From Micromonospora coriariae (lineage in GTDB: Bacteria > Actinomycetota > Actinomycetes > Mycobacteriales > Micromonosporaceae), in contig NZ_LT607412.1 in the NCBI RefSeq assembly GCF_900091455.1, positions 1,922,001-1,986,000 of the forward strand: DNA of 64,000 nt, given 5' to 3'. The notes under the pieces are model-generated. The model saw only the letters and a list, made by a program, of their open reading frames with translations. It had not been told where the DNA came from and made no database searches. Positions 46,441 through 55,085 of the stretch are shown piece after piece. The stretch's first letter is position 1; every line of letters begins with the position of its first letter. Both the position numbers and the translations under genes were made by a program.

Positions 46441-47604
46441 TCATGACGGGCCGGCGGGTCGCCCGCGGCCCGCCGGTGTCGGGGCGTTGACCTCGCGCGC
46501 TTCCCTCGCGCCAACCCGGCGGGCGGGCGCGACACCGGCCTCGAGCTGCTGCCCCGCCACCGCCTCGCACGCCTGCCCCGCCCCGGCGTCCCGCGCCGCC
46601 GCGCCGCCGGACTCCCGGCGTTGCTCCGGCACCCGCAGGGCGGAGACGGCGACCCGGGCCACCCGGCGTCCGTCGAGGGCCAGCACCCGCAGCAGCCAAC
46701 CGCCCACCGGGTCGGCCGGGTCGGGTCCGCCGGCTTCGGCCGGCTCAACGGGTACCGGCACCTCGTCGCCGGTGACCGGTAGTCGGCCCAGCGCGGCCAT
46801 CACGAACCCGCCGACCGTCTCGTACGGCCCGGCGGGGAGCGACACCCCCGTCCGTTCGGCGAAGTCGGCCAGGTTGAGCCGACCGTCCACCACGGCGGGC
46901 AGGCCGGCGTGCACCGGGTCCGGCGTGACGTCGTACTCGTCGCGGATCTCGCCGATCAGCTCCTCGATCAGGTCCTCCAGGGTGACGATCCCGGCGGTAC
47001 CGCCGTACTCGTCGACGACCACCGCGAGGTGCTGACCCTCCCGGCGCATCTCGGTCAGCGCCGGCAGCACCCGCTTGCTGCCGGGCAGCCGCTTCACCTC
47101 CCGGGTGAGCTCGCCGACGGTGGCGCACGCGTCGGCGTCCGGGCGCAGCAGCACGTCTCGCAGGTGCACGAAGCCGACCACGTCGTCGTGGGTGCCGTCG
47201 GTGACCGGGTAGCGGGTGTGCGTCTCGGCGCGGACCAGCCGGGCGGCCTCGGCGATGGTCAGCCCGGCGGGCAGGAAGACCACCTCGGTGCGGGGCATCA
47301 TCACCTCACGGACCAGGCTGGCTCCGGCCACCAGAACCTCGTCGATGATCCGCCGCTCATCCGGGTCGAGCAGCGTGTTCGCCGCGACCAGGTCACGCAG
47401 TTCGGCCTCGGAGATGCGCTCGCGGCCGGCTGCCGGGCCGGTCCCCAGCAGGTCGGTGACGAGACGGGTGGCGCCGTCGGCGGCGCGGACCACGACCCGG
47501 GCGACGGCCCGGGCGAGCGGGCCAGGGTCGCGGCGGGGCCTCCCCCGCGCGCCTCGCCGGAGCCCGGTACGGGCCGCTTCCCGCATGACAGAGATGGTAG
47601 ACAC
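46441..47604 (-). CDS. CBS-pair/CorC-HlyC protein lacking the DUF21 membrane domain
   Basis: A 387-residue protein. It enters the family at about residue 60 (ISEAELRDLVAANTLLDPDERRIIDEVL), followed by two CBS domains (VREVMMPRTEVVFLP and LPALTEMRREGQHLAVVVDEYGGTAGIVTLEDLIEELIGEI) and a CorC_HlyC C-terminal domain (VDGRLNLADFAERTGV...YETVGGFVMAALGRLP). The usual DUF21/CNNM membrane domain is missing; only an amphipathic stretch precedes. The C-terminal 70 residues are Ala/Arg-rich and may be noise. Homologues are linked to Mg/Co efflux. Confidence 0.8.
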   Translation of the reverse strand: MSTISVMREAARTGLRRGARGRPRRDPGPLARAVARVVVRAADGATRLVTDLLGTGPAAGRERISEAELRDLVAANTLLDPDERRIIDEVLVAGASLVREVMMPRTEVVFLPAGLTIAEAARLVRAETHTRYPVTDGTHDDVVGFVHLRDVLLRPDADACATVGELTREVKRLPGSKRVLPALTEMRREGQHLAVVVDEYGGTAGIVTLEDLIEELIGEIRDEYDVTPDPVHAGLPAVVDGRLNLADFAERTGVSLPAGPYETVGGFVMAALGRLPVTGDEVPVPVEPAEAGGPDPADPVGGWLLRVLALDGRRVARVAVSALRVPEQRRESGGAAARDAGAGQACEAVAGQQLEAGVAPARRVGAREAREVNAPTPAGRGRPAGPS

Positions 47605-47778
47605 CGACGGCCCGCCGCACCGGGGTTCGCACGGGACGGACCAAATGTTCGGCTCTGTTTAATCGTGAGAGATTATGATGGAATGGGGGCGGCGGCATGA
47701 TCGGCCGGGGGCCGCCCGCCACCGTAGGGTGATTCACCGAGGCCACGTCCCGGGTGGGCCAGGCAGGGAGGCAACGAC

Positions 47779-48762
47779 GTGAAACTGCTCGTCACCGGAG
47801 GCGCCGGCTTCATCGGCAGCGTAGTGACCCGGATGCTGCTCGACGCGGGTCACCAGGTGGTGGTTCTGGACGATCTGCGTACCGGCCACCGCGAGGCGCT
47901 CGCTCCGGATGCGACGCACGTCGAGGCGTCCATCCACGACGCCGCGCGGATCGTCACCCCCGACGCCGGCTTCGACGGGGTGCTGCACTTCGCCGCCCTG
48001 ATCGCCGCCGGCGAGTCGATGGTCAAGCCGGAGCTGTACTGGCAGACCAACACGGTCGGCACGCTCGCCCTGATCGACGCGGTCCGGGCCGCCGGGGTGC
48101 CGAGGATGGTCTTCTCCTCCACCGCCGCCGTCTACGGCAACCCCACCGAGCTGCCCATCCCGGAGACCGCGGTCAAGGCGCCCACCAACACGTACGGCGC
48201 CACCAAGCTCGCCGTCGACATGGCGCTCACCTCCGAGACGATCGCCCACGGGCTGGCCGCCGTGTCGCTGCGCTACTTCAACGTGGCCGGCGCGCACCTC
48301 GCCGGTGACGTCGCGCTCGGCGAGCGGCACGACCCGGAGACGCACCTGATCCCTATCGCGTTGGAGGTCGCCGCCGGCCGACGGGAGAAGCTCCAGCTCT
48401 TCGGCGACGACTACCCCACAGTCGACGGCACCTGCGTCCGCGACTACATCCACGTCGCCGACCTGGCCCGGGCCCACCTGCTGGCGCTGGACGCGGCGAC
48501 CGCCGGCCAGCACCGGATCTACAACCTGGGCAACGGCAACGGCTTCACCAACCGGCAGGTGGTCGACGTGGTCCGCGAGGTCACCGGGCACGCACTGCCG
48601 GTCGAGGTGGCACCCCGCCGCGAGGGCGACCCGGCGGAGCTGGTCGCCTCCTCGGCACTGGCCCGTGACGAGCTGGGCTGGGTGCCGCAGAAGCCGACCC
48701 TGCACGACATGGTCGGGGACGCCTGGGCCTTCTACCGCACGCACATCCTGGAGCAACTGTGA
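47779..48762 (+). CDS. galE: UDP-glucose 4-epimerase
   Basis: A 327-residue protein from GTG 47779 with GGGAGG upstream. Rossmann start KLLVTGGAGFIGSVVTRML, catalytic Ser/Tyr-x3-Lys in SSTAAVYGNP and NTYGATKLAVD, and RYFNVAGA...TCVRDYIHVADLA as in GalE. It interconverts UDP-galactose and UDP-glucose. The stop TGA (48760-48762) lies in the first GTGA of a four-copy repeat that separates it from galK. galT is not in the window. Confidence 0.94.
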   Translation: MKLLVTGGAGFIGSVVTRMLLDAGHQVVVLDDLRTGHREALAPDATHVEASIHDAARIVTPDAGFDGVLHFAALIAAGESMVKPELYWQTNTVGTLALIDAVRAAGVPRMVFSSTAAVYGNPTELPIPETAVKAPTNTYGATKLAVDMALTSETIAHGLAAVSLRYFNVAGAHLAGDVALGERHDPETHLIPIALEVAAGRREKLQLFGDDYPTVDGTCVRDYIHVADLARAHLLALDAATAGQHRIYNLGNGNGFTNRQVVDVVREVTGHALPVEVAPRREGDPAELVASSALARDELGWVPQKPTLHDMVGDAWAFYRTHILEQL

Positions 48763-48994
48763 GCGCGAGGAGTGAGCCGGGGTTGCGAGCCCCGCAGTCG
48801 CGAACGGAGGAAGCACTGTGAGCGCGAGGAGTGAGCCGGGGTTGCGAGCCCCGCAGTCGCGAACGGAGGAGGCACTGTGAGCGCGAGGAGTGAGCCGGGG
48901 TTGCGAGCCCCGCAGTCGCGGACGGAGGAGGCACTGTGAGCGCGAGGAGTGAGCCGGGGTTGCGAGCCCCGCAGTCGCGAACGGAGGAGGCACT
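48759..48994 (+). repeat. Four tandem 59-bp repeats forming chained 20-codon mini-ORFs between galE and galK
   Basis: Units start at 48759, 48818, 48877 and 48936, each exactly 59 bp. Each reads GTG...TGA over 63 bases as MSARSEPGLRAPQSRTEEAL, and its stop overlaps the next unit's start as GTGA. The last stop overlaps galK GTG 48995. A GGAGGA(A/G)G ribosome site lies just before each new GTG. The only two unit differences (GAA/GAG in unit 1, CGA/CGG in unit 3) are synonymous. Each unit also contains a small stem CGGGG/CCCCG. Confidence 0.85.
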
Positions 48995-50164
48995 GTGACC
49001 GACCCGACCGGTGACGTCGCCGAGCGGGCCGCCGCCGGCTTCACCACCCGGTACGGCCACCAGGCCGCCGGCCGCTGGGCGGCTCCCGGGCGAGTCAATC
49101 TGATCGGCGAGCACACCGACTACAACGACGGGTTCGTGCTGCCCTTCGCGCTGCCACTGCGGACCATCGTCGCCGCCGGCCGGCAGGACGGCGAGCGGTG
49201 GACGGTCTGGTCCGAGCTCTCCGATGAGGCGATCACCTTCGGCGCGGACGACGTCGCCGAGCCGGGCCGGGTCACCGGCTGGGGCGCGTACGTGGCCGGC
49301 GTGGTCTGGGCGCTGCGCGAGGCCGGCCACCCGGTGCCCGGCGCCCGGCTGGCGATCGCCTCCGACGTGCCGCTGGGCTCCGGGCTCTCCTCCTCAGCCG
49401 CGCTGGAGTCGGCCGTGCTCGCCGCGCTGCTCGACCTCGGAGGGCTGGAGCTGCCCGCCGAGCGGCAGCCCCGGCTGGCGCAGCGGGCGGAGAACGTCTA
49501 CGTCGGCGCGCCGACCGGGATCATGGACCAGTCCGCCGTGATCCGCTGCCGCGCCGGGCACGCCCTCTTCCTCGACTGCCGCGACGAGTCCGTCGAGCAC
49601 ATCCCGTTCGACCTGGGCGCCGCCGGGCTGGCCGTGCTGGTGATCGACAGCCGGGCGCCGCACCGGCACGCCGACGGCGAGTACGCCGCCCGCCGCCGGT
49701 CCTGTGAGACGGCGGCCAAGGCGCTCGGCGTCTCCGCGCTGCGCGACGTCGCCGTCGACCAACTCGACGCCGCGCTCGCCCGGCTCGACGACGAGGAGAC
49801 CCGGCGGCGGGTCCGGCACGTGGTCACCGAGGACCAGCGGGTGCTGGACACGGTGGCGTTGCTGCGCGCCGGCCGGGTCCGGGACATCGGCCCGCTGCTC
49901 ACCGCCTCGCACGTCTCGATGCGCGACGATTTCGAGATCACGGTGCCCGAGATCGACACCGCGGTGGAGGCGGCTCTTGCCGCTGGCGCGCTGGGTGCCC
50001 GGATGACCGGCGGCGGATTCGGCGGGTGCGTCCTCGCCCTGGTCGACACGGACCGGGCCGACGCGGTCGCCGCCGCGGTGACCGCCGCCTACGCCGAGCG
50101 CGGCTTCACGGCGCCGAGCACCGTCCCGGTCCTCCCCGCCCCCGGCGCCACCCGCCTCGACTAG
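48995..50164 (+). CDS. galK: Galactokinase
   Basis: A 389-residue GHMP kinase from GTG 48995. It has the galactokinase signature GRVNLIGEHTDYNDGFVLPFAL, GHMP motif 2 ASDVPLGSGLSSSAALESAV and motif 3 TGGGFGGCVLAL. It phosphorylates galactose for the Leloir pathway. Its start is coupled through the mini-ORF array to galE. The stop shares a CTAG with the convergent cysN stop. Confidence 0.95.
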   Translation: MTDPTGDVAERAAAGFTTRYGHQAAGRWAAPGRVNLIGEHTDYNDGFVLPFALPLRTIVAAGRQDGERWTVWSELSDEAITFGADDVAEPGRVTGWGAYVAGVVWALREAGHPVPGARLAIASDVPLGSGLSSSAALESAVLAALLDLGGLELPAERQPRLAQRAENVYVGAPTGIMDQSAVIRCRAGHALFLDCRDESVEHIPFDLGAAGLAVLVIDSRAPHRHADGEYAARRRSCETAAKALGVSALRDVAVDQLDAALARLDDEETRRRVRHVVTEDQRVLDTVALLRAGRVRDIGPLLTASHVSMRDDFEITVPEIDTAVEAALAAGALGARMTGGGFGGCVLALVDTDRADAVAAAVTAAYAERGFTAPSTVPVLPAPGATRLD

Positions 50165-51456
50165 CTCGCTTCGACGATCATGCCGGCGCCGACGGTGCGG
50201 TTGGTGGCCTCGTCGATGATGACGAAACCGCCGGTGGTCCGGTTGCGCCGGTACTCGTCGGCCAGCAGTGGCACCGTGGTCCGCAGTCGCACTCGGCCGA
50301 TCTCGTTGAGCCGCAGCGCGTCGGCCGTCTCGTCGCGGTGCAGCGAGTTGACGTCCAGCCGGTAGTGCAGCCCGCGCACGATCGCCCGCGCCGACCGGGT
50401 GGTGTGCTTGATCGCGTACCGGCCGCCGACCTGCAACGGGCGGGTCTCGTCCATCCAGCAGACCATCGCCTCGATGTCCTGGGCCACCGCTGGCGCGTTG
50501 TTCGGCCGGCAGATCAGGTCACCCCGGGAAATGTCGATCTCGTCGACCAGCCGTACCGTCACCGACATCGGTGGGAACGCCTCCGCGACCGGCCCGTCGG
50601 CGGTCTCCACCGCGGCGATCCGGCTGGTGAAGCCGGACGGCAGCACCATCACCTCGTCGCCCGGCTTCAGCACGCCGGAGGCGACCTGGCCGGCGTAGCC
50701 GCGGTAGTCGGTGACCGTGGTGGACTGCGGTCGGATCACGTACTGCACCGGGAACCGCACGTCGACCAGGTTGCGGTCGCTGGCGATGTGCACCCGCTCC
50801 AGGTGGTGCAGCAGCGACGGGCCCTCGTACCACTGCATGTTCTCCGACCGGGTGACGATGTTGTCGCCGCGCAGCGCGGAGATCGGCACCACCGTCAGGT
50901 CCGGCACGTCGAGCTTCGCGGCGAACGCGGTGAACTCGTCGGCGATCCGCTCGTAGACCTCCTGCGACCAGTCCACCAGGTCCATCTTGTTGACGCAGAG
51001 GACCAGGTGCGGCACCCGCAGCAGGGAGCAGAGGAACGCGTGCCGACGGGACTGCTCGACCAGGCCCTTGCGCGCGTCCACCAGGATCAGCGCCAGGTCG
51101 GCGGTGGACGCCCCGGTGACCATGTTGCGGGTGTACTGGATGTGCCCGGGGGTGTCGGCGATGATGAACTTGCGTCGCGGCGTGGCGAAGTACCGGTACG
51201 CCACGTCGATGGTGATGCCCTGCTCCCGCTCGGCGCGCAGGCCGTCGGTGAGCAGCGCCAGGTTGGTGTACTCGTCCCCACGCGCCGCGCTGACCGCCTC
51301 CACCGCGGCCAACTGGTCGGTGAAGAGCGACTTGGTGTCGTAGAGCAGCCGACCGATCAGGGTCGACTTGCCGTCGTCCACGCTGCCGGCGGTGGCGAAC
51401 CGCAGCAGGTCCATCGGGCGGGCCTCGGTAGCCGGGGCCACGATCTCGGTGGTCAT
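50161..51456 (-). CDS. cysN: Sulfate adenylyltransferase subunit 1 (GTPase)
   Basis: A 431-residue EF-Tu-like GTPase: P-loop GSVDDGKST, switch DTPGHIQYTRNMVTGAS, and NKMDL. No APS-kinase domain is fused, so it is CysN rather than NodQ/CysNC. With CysD it makes APS from ATP and sulfate, driven by GTP. Its ATG overlaps the cysD stop (TGATG). The gene ends against galK with shared CTAG and no room for a terminator. Confidence 0.94.
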   Translation of the reverse strand: MTTEIVAPATEARPMDLLRFATAGSVDDGKSTLIGRLLYDTKSLFTDQLAAVEAVSAARGDEYTNLALLTDGLRAEREQGITIDVAYRYFATPRRKFIIADTPGHIQYTRNMVTGASTADLALILVDARKGLVEQSRRHAFLCSLLRVPHLVLCVNKMDLVDWSQEVYERIADEFTAFAAKLDVPDLTVVPISALRGDNIVTRSENMQWYEGPSLLHHLERVHIASDRNLVDVRFPVQYVIRPQSTTVTDYRGYAGQVASGVLKPGDEVMVLPSGFTSRIAAVETADGPVAEAFPPMSVTVRLVDEIDISRGDLICRPNNAPAVAQDIEAMVCWMDETRPLQVGGRYAIKHTTRSARAIVRGLHYRLDVNSLHRDETADALRLNEIGRVRLRTTVPLLADEYRRNRTTGGFVIIDEATNRTVGAGMIVEAS

Positions 51457-52367
51457 CAGAAGTAGCCCTCCCGCTTGCGGTCCTCCATGGCGGCCTCGCT
51501 GACCCGGTCGTCACCACGGGTCGCGCCGCGCTCGGTGATCCGGGTGGCCGCCACCTCCTCGATGACCTTCTCCACGGTGTCCGCGTCCGAGCGGACCGCC
51601 GCCGTGCAGGAGGCGTCGCCCACTGTGCGGTAACGCACCTGCGCCTTGAAGCGCTCCTCACCCGCCCGGGGACGGAAGAACTCGTTGACCGCGTAGAACA
51701 TCCCGTCCCGCTCGATCACCTCACGCTCGTGCGCGTAGTAGATCGACGGCAGCGGGATCCGCTCCCGGGCGACGTAGTGCCAGACGTCCAGCTCGGTCCA
51801 GTTGGACAGCGGGAAGACCCGGATCGACTCGCCCGGATGGTGCCGGCCGTTGTAGAGCGACCACAGCTCCGGCCGCTGGTTCTTCGGGTCCCACTGGCCG
51901 AACTCGTCGCGGAAGCTGAACACCCGCTCCTTGGCCCGGGCCTTCTCCTCGTCCCGGCGGGCACCACCGAACAGCGCGTCGAAGCGGTGCTTCTCCACCG
52001 CGTCCAGCAGCACCGGCGTCTGGATCCGGTTGCGCATGCCGTCGCCGGACTCCCGTACCAGCCCACTGGCCAGCGCCTCCGGCACGCTCGCCACGACGAG
52101 CTGCAACCCCAGCTCGGCGACCCGCTGGTCGCGGTATTCCAGGACCTCGGGGAAGTTGTGCCCGGTGTCCACGTGCATGACCGGGAAGGGGATGTTGGCC
52201 GGGGCGAACGCCTTCTGCGCCAGCCGCAGCATGACGATCGAGTCCTTGCCGCCGGAGAAGAGCAGCACCGGGCGCTCCATCTCGGCGACCACCTCGCGCA
52301 TCACGAAGATGCTCTCCGCCTCCAGCGCGTCCAGATGGGAGACCCGGTAGGCCGCGGGGGTGGTCAT
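51456..52367 (-). CDS. cysD: Sulfate adenylyltransferase subunit 2
   Basis: A 303-residue protein from ATG 52367; the upstream open frame is not coding-like. PP-loop motif LLFSGGKDSIVMLRLA, then FPVMHVDTGHNFPEVLEYRD, FGGARRDEEKARAKERVFSFRD and a C-terminal RKREGYF end, as in CysD. It holds the catalytic ATP-sulfurylase site. It is co-transcribed with cysN. Confidence 0.95.
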   Translation of the reverse strand: MTTPAAYRVSHLDALEAESIFVMREVVAEMERPVLLFSGGKDSIVMLRLAQKAFAPANIPFPVMHVDTGHNFPEVLEYRDQRVAELGLQLVVASVPEALASGLVRESGDGMRNRIQTPVLLDAVEKHRFDALFGGARRDEEKARAKERVFSFRDEFGQWDPKNQRPELWSLYNGRHHPGESIRVFPLSNWTELDVWHYVARERIPLPSIYYAHEREVIERDGMFYAVNEFFRPRAGEERFKAQVRYRTVGDASCTAAVRSDADTVEKVIEEVAATRITERGATRGDDRVSEAAMEDRKREGYF

Positions 52368-52440
52368 GACACCGGCTCGATTCGCTTGCTCATCCGATTT
52401 CCAGACCTTTCCGGTCGGGCATGTCAAGAAGTGCCTCAGG

Positions 52441-53271
52441 CTACCCGGAATGCCTCTGCAGCGCTGCAAGCAACCGGCTGGCGAGATCCCTGCGGCAGAC
52501 CAGCAGGTCCGGCAGGCGCGGATCCGCCTCGTTGTATCTCAGCGCAGAACCGTCGATACGGGAAGCATGCAGTCCGGTGGCCGTCGCCACAGCCACCGGC
52601 GCCGCCGAGTCCCACTCGTACTGCCCGCCGGCGTGAATGTAGGCATCCACCTCACCGGTGATCACCGCGGCGATCTTCGCCCCGGCCGACCCCATCGGCA
52701 CCAGTTTCGCCCCCACGTCCTCGGCCAGGTCGGTGAGGAACACAGGTGGTCGGCTCCGGCTCGCCGCCAACCGGAGCACCCGCGTGCCGGCCGTCGCGGC
52801 CTCCACCGTCATCGGCGGGTACGCCGGCGGATAGTCAGTGCCCAGCACCCGGTGCTGCGCCGGCAGTCCCACCGCACCGGCGACGAGCCCGTGCGGACTC
52901 GGCGCGCTGCGGGCCCAGAGCGCCACGTGCACCGCCCAGTCCGAGCGGCCCTCCTCGGCGAACTCCCGGGTGCCGTCCAACGGATCGATGATCCACACCC
53001 GGTCCGCGGCCAACCGGGACACCGCCTCGGCGTTCACCTCGGCCGCCCAGGCGAGCCGCGACCCCTCGTCCTCCTCGGAGAGCACCGCGTCGCCCGGCCG
53101 CCACTTCGCCAGCTCCGTGCGGATCAGGTCGTGCGACACCTTGTCCCCGGCCGACTTCAGCGCGCCGGCGTCCGCGAAACCCAGATCCGCCCGCAGGTCG
53201 AGCAGCGCCTGACCGGCCCGGCCCGCCAACCACCGGGCGAACGCGCCGTCGATCATCGGAGGACTGCTCAT
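52441..53271 (-). CDS. cysQ: 3'(2'),5'-bisphosphate nucleotidase CysQ-like
   Basis: A 276-residue inositol-monophosphatase-fold protein. The metal motif is DPLDGTREFAEEG, with an upstream acidic EEDEGSRLAW and the second motif YEWDSAAPVAVATATGLHAS. It converts PAP, the by-product of PAPS use, to AMP. It lies 73 bp upstream of cysD on the same strand, a fitting place in sulfate assimilation. Inositol phosphates are possible alternative substrates. Confidence 0.85.
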   Translation of the reverse strand: MSSPPMIDGAFARWLAGRAGQALLDLRADLGFADAGALKSAGDKVSHDLIRTELAKWRPGDAVLSEEDEGSRLAWAAEVNAEAVSRLAADRVWIIDPLDGTREFAEEGRSDWAVHVALWARSAPSPHGLVAGAVGLPAQHRVLGTDYPPAYPPMTVEAATAGTRVLRLAASRSRPPVFLTDLAEDVGAKLVPMGSAGAKIAAVITGEVDAYIHAGGQYEWDSAAPVAVATATGLHASRIDGSALRYNEADPRLPDLLVCRRDLASRLLAALQRHSG

Positions 53272-53405
53272 TGCCCGCTCCCGTCGCCTCGCCGCGACCC
53301 CTGCCCACCCGGATCGCTACGCCGCGACCCGCGTCGCCGGTCGCGGCACGCCGAAAGGCGCAGACTACCGGCCCGCCAACCCCGATCCGGTACGCCCCGC
53401 CCGGC

Positions 53406-53996
53406 TCAGCCGCCGTGGTAGAGGTTCTGCGTCGGCTCCACGCCCTTGACGATCACCGACTCCACCACGTCGGCAGCCCGGTCCACCAGGAAATCCAACT
53501 CCTTGCGCTCCGCCGCGCCGAAATCCGACAGCACGTAATCCGCCGGGTCCTGCCGCCCCGGCGGCCGGCCGACGCCGAACCGCACCCGGACGTACTCCTT
53601 GGTGCCCAGCGACTTCGACATCGAGCGCAGGCCGTTGTGCCCACCCTCGCCGCCACCGCACTTGACCCGCACCTGGCCGTACCCGATGTCCAGCTCGTCG
53701 TGCATCGCGATCACCTGCGCCGGCGGCACCTTGTAGAACTGCGCCAGCGCCGCCACCGGCCCACCTGACAGATTCATGTACGTCAACGGCTTGACCAGCA
53801 CGAGCTTCGGCCCGCCGAATCCGAGTCGCCCCTCGGCCACCTCGGCGACCGCCCGCTTGTGCCGGCCGAACCGAGCGCCGATCCGCCGGGCCAGCAGGTC
53901 CGCCACCATGAACCCGACATTGTGCCGGTTGCCGGCGTACTCCCGACCCGGGTTTCCCAGGCCGACCACCAGCCACGGCCCTGCCTCGTCCGTCAC
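53406..53996 (-). CDS. pth: Peptidyl-tRNA hydrolase
   Basis: A 196-residue protein: [29 protein letters not shown] (catalytic His in RHN), [43 protein letters not shown] and [11 protein letters not shown]. It recycles peptidyl-tRNA released from ribosomes. It follows rplY on the same strand. Confidence 0.95.
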   Translation of the reverse strand: MTDEAGPWLVVGLGNPGREYAGNRHNVGFMVADLLARRIGARFGRHKRAVAEVAEGRLGFGGPKLVLVKPLTYMNLSGGPVAALAQFYKVPPAQVIAMHDELDIGYGQVRVKCGGGEGGHNGLRSMSKSLGTKEYVRVRFGVGRPPGRQDPADYVLSDFGAAERKELDFLVDRAADVVESVIVKGVEPTQNLYHGG

Positions 53997-54090
53997 GACC
54001 CGTCCCTCCCGACGTCCGTCCCACCGACTCCCGATACGACGACAGGCGCCCCCGAACGCTCGGGGACGCCTGCCGCACAGTACGAACCGA

Positions 54091-54777
54091 TCAGGCCTCG
54101 GTACGCGCCTCGGTGTTCTCCTCGCCCTCGGCGTCCGCGCCCTCGGAGCCCTCGGTGACCTCGCCGACCTCGGCCTCGGCCTCCTCGGTGGCCACCTCGA
54201 CCTCGGGCAGCGTCGCCTCGAGCTGCTCGGCGGTCGGCGCGGCGGTCACCGCGGCGACCGTCAGCTCCGGGTCGACGGCCAGCTCGACGCCGGCCGGCAG
54301 CTGTACGTCGCCGGCGGACACCTGGGCGCCCGCCTCCAGGCCCTCGATCGACGCCTCGAGGTGGTCCGGCACCTTGGTGGCGTCGGCGGTCACCGAGAGG
54401 GTGTCGTGGTCGTGCACGATCAGGGTGTCCCGCGCGGCCTCGCCGGTCAGCTGGATCGGAACCTCGACGGTGACCTTCTCGCCCCGGCGGACCAGGATGA
54501 GGTCCACGTGCTCGAAGGTGTCCTTGATCGGGTCACGCTGGATCGCCTTCGGCAGTGCCAGCACCTGGGTGCCGTCGGTGATGTCGATCGCGAAGAGCTG
54601 GTTGGCGCCACCCTTGCGGATCGCCGCGGCGAACTCCCGGGACGGCAGCGCGATGTGCTTGGGCTTCTCGCCGTGGCCGTACAGCACGGCGGGCACCTTG
54701 CCGGCCCGGCGGGTACGACGGGCACCACCCTTGCCGAACTCGGTGCGGGGCTCGGCGCTGATCTTTACCTCGGACAC
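54091..54777 (-). CDS. rplY: 50S ribosomal protein L25/general stress protein Ctc
   Basis: A 228-residue protein. N-terminal 5S-rRNA-binding L25 domain ([25 protein letters not shown]), TL5/Ctc beta domain (residues 95-185) and an acidic C-terminal tail rich in Glu. The long form is usual in actinobacteria. It lies between prs and pth, a conserved order. Confidence 0.93.
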   Translation of the reverse strand: MSEVKISAEPRTEFGKGGARRTRRAGKVPAVLYGHGEKPKHIALPSREFAAAIRKGGANQLFAIDITDGTQVLALPKAIQRDPIKDTFEHVDLILVRRGEKVTVEVPIQLTGEAARDTLIVHDHDTLSVTADATKVPDHLEASIEGLEAGAQVSAGDVQLPAGVELAVDPELTVAAVTAAPTAEQLEATLPEVEVATEEAEAEVGEVTEGSEGADAEGEENTEARTEA

Positions 54778-55085
54778 GGGGAAACTCCTGATGCTTTCGC
54801 TGCGGCGGCTTGTCGTCTTGCGGTGCTGGGGCGAGGGGCTCGCTGGGGCTCATGCGTCTTGAACGACTGCCCGGAGCACCGCGTCGATGACGGTGCCTCC
54901 GTGCGGCGCTATTCAGCGGCCCGCCGGGCACCCTCGCCGTGGCAACCGCACCAGTCTACCCGAGCTGATTCCCAACTTTCCGGCAGTCCCCGGTCACCGC
55001 TGCCGCCGATGTGTTAGGAAGGGCCCCTTTACCCCCATGAGGCGTTAACAAGGGGCCCTTCCTTACGCTCGCCGCAGCGCGACGC
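54778..55085 (-). other. Leader of rplY with a downstream prs hairpin
   Basis: About 308 bp between prs and rplY. It holds the 55016-55063 hairpin near prs and the rplY ribosome site near 54785. I see no coding sequence and no sure promoter in the rest. Confidence 0.4.
55016..55063. terminator. Perfect 14-bp inverted repeat after prs
   Basis: AGGAAGGGCCCCTT (55016-55029) and AAGGGGCCCTTCCT (55050-55063) are exact complements around a 20-base loop containing GTTAAC. It probably terminates glmU-prs. From memory, the same AAGGGGCCCTTCCT core is frequent between genes in Micromonospora genomes; I cannot check this here. Confidence 0.7.

Noticed and set aside
48759..48994. CRISPR array
   Set aside because: The repeats are head-to-tail with no unique spacers and each unit is an ORF. 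There are no cas genes in the window.
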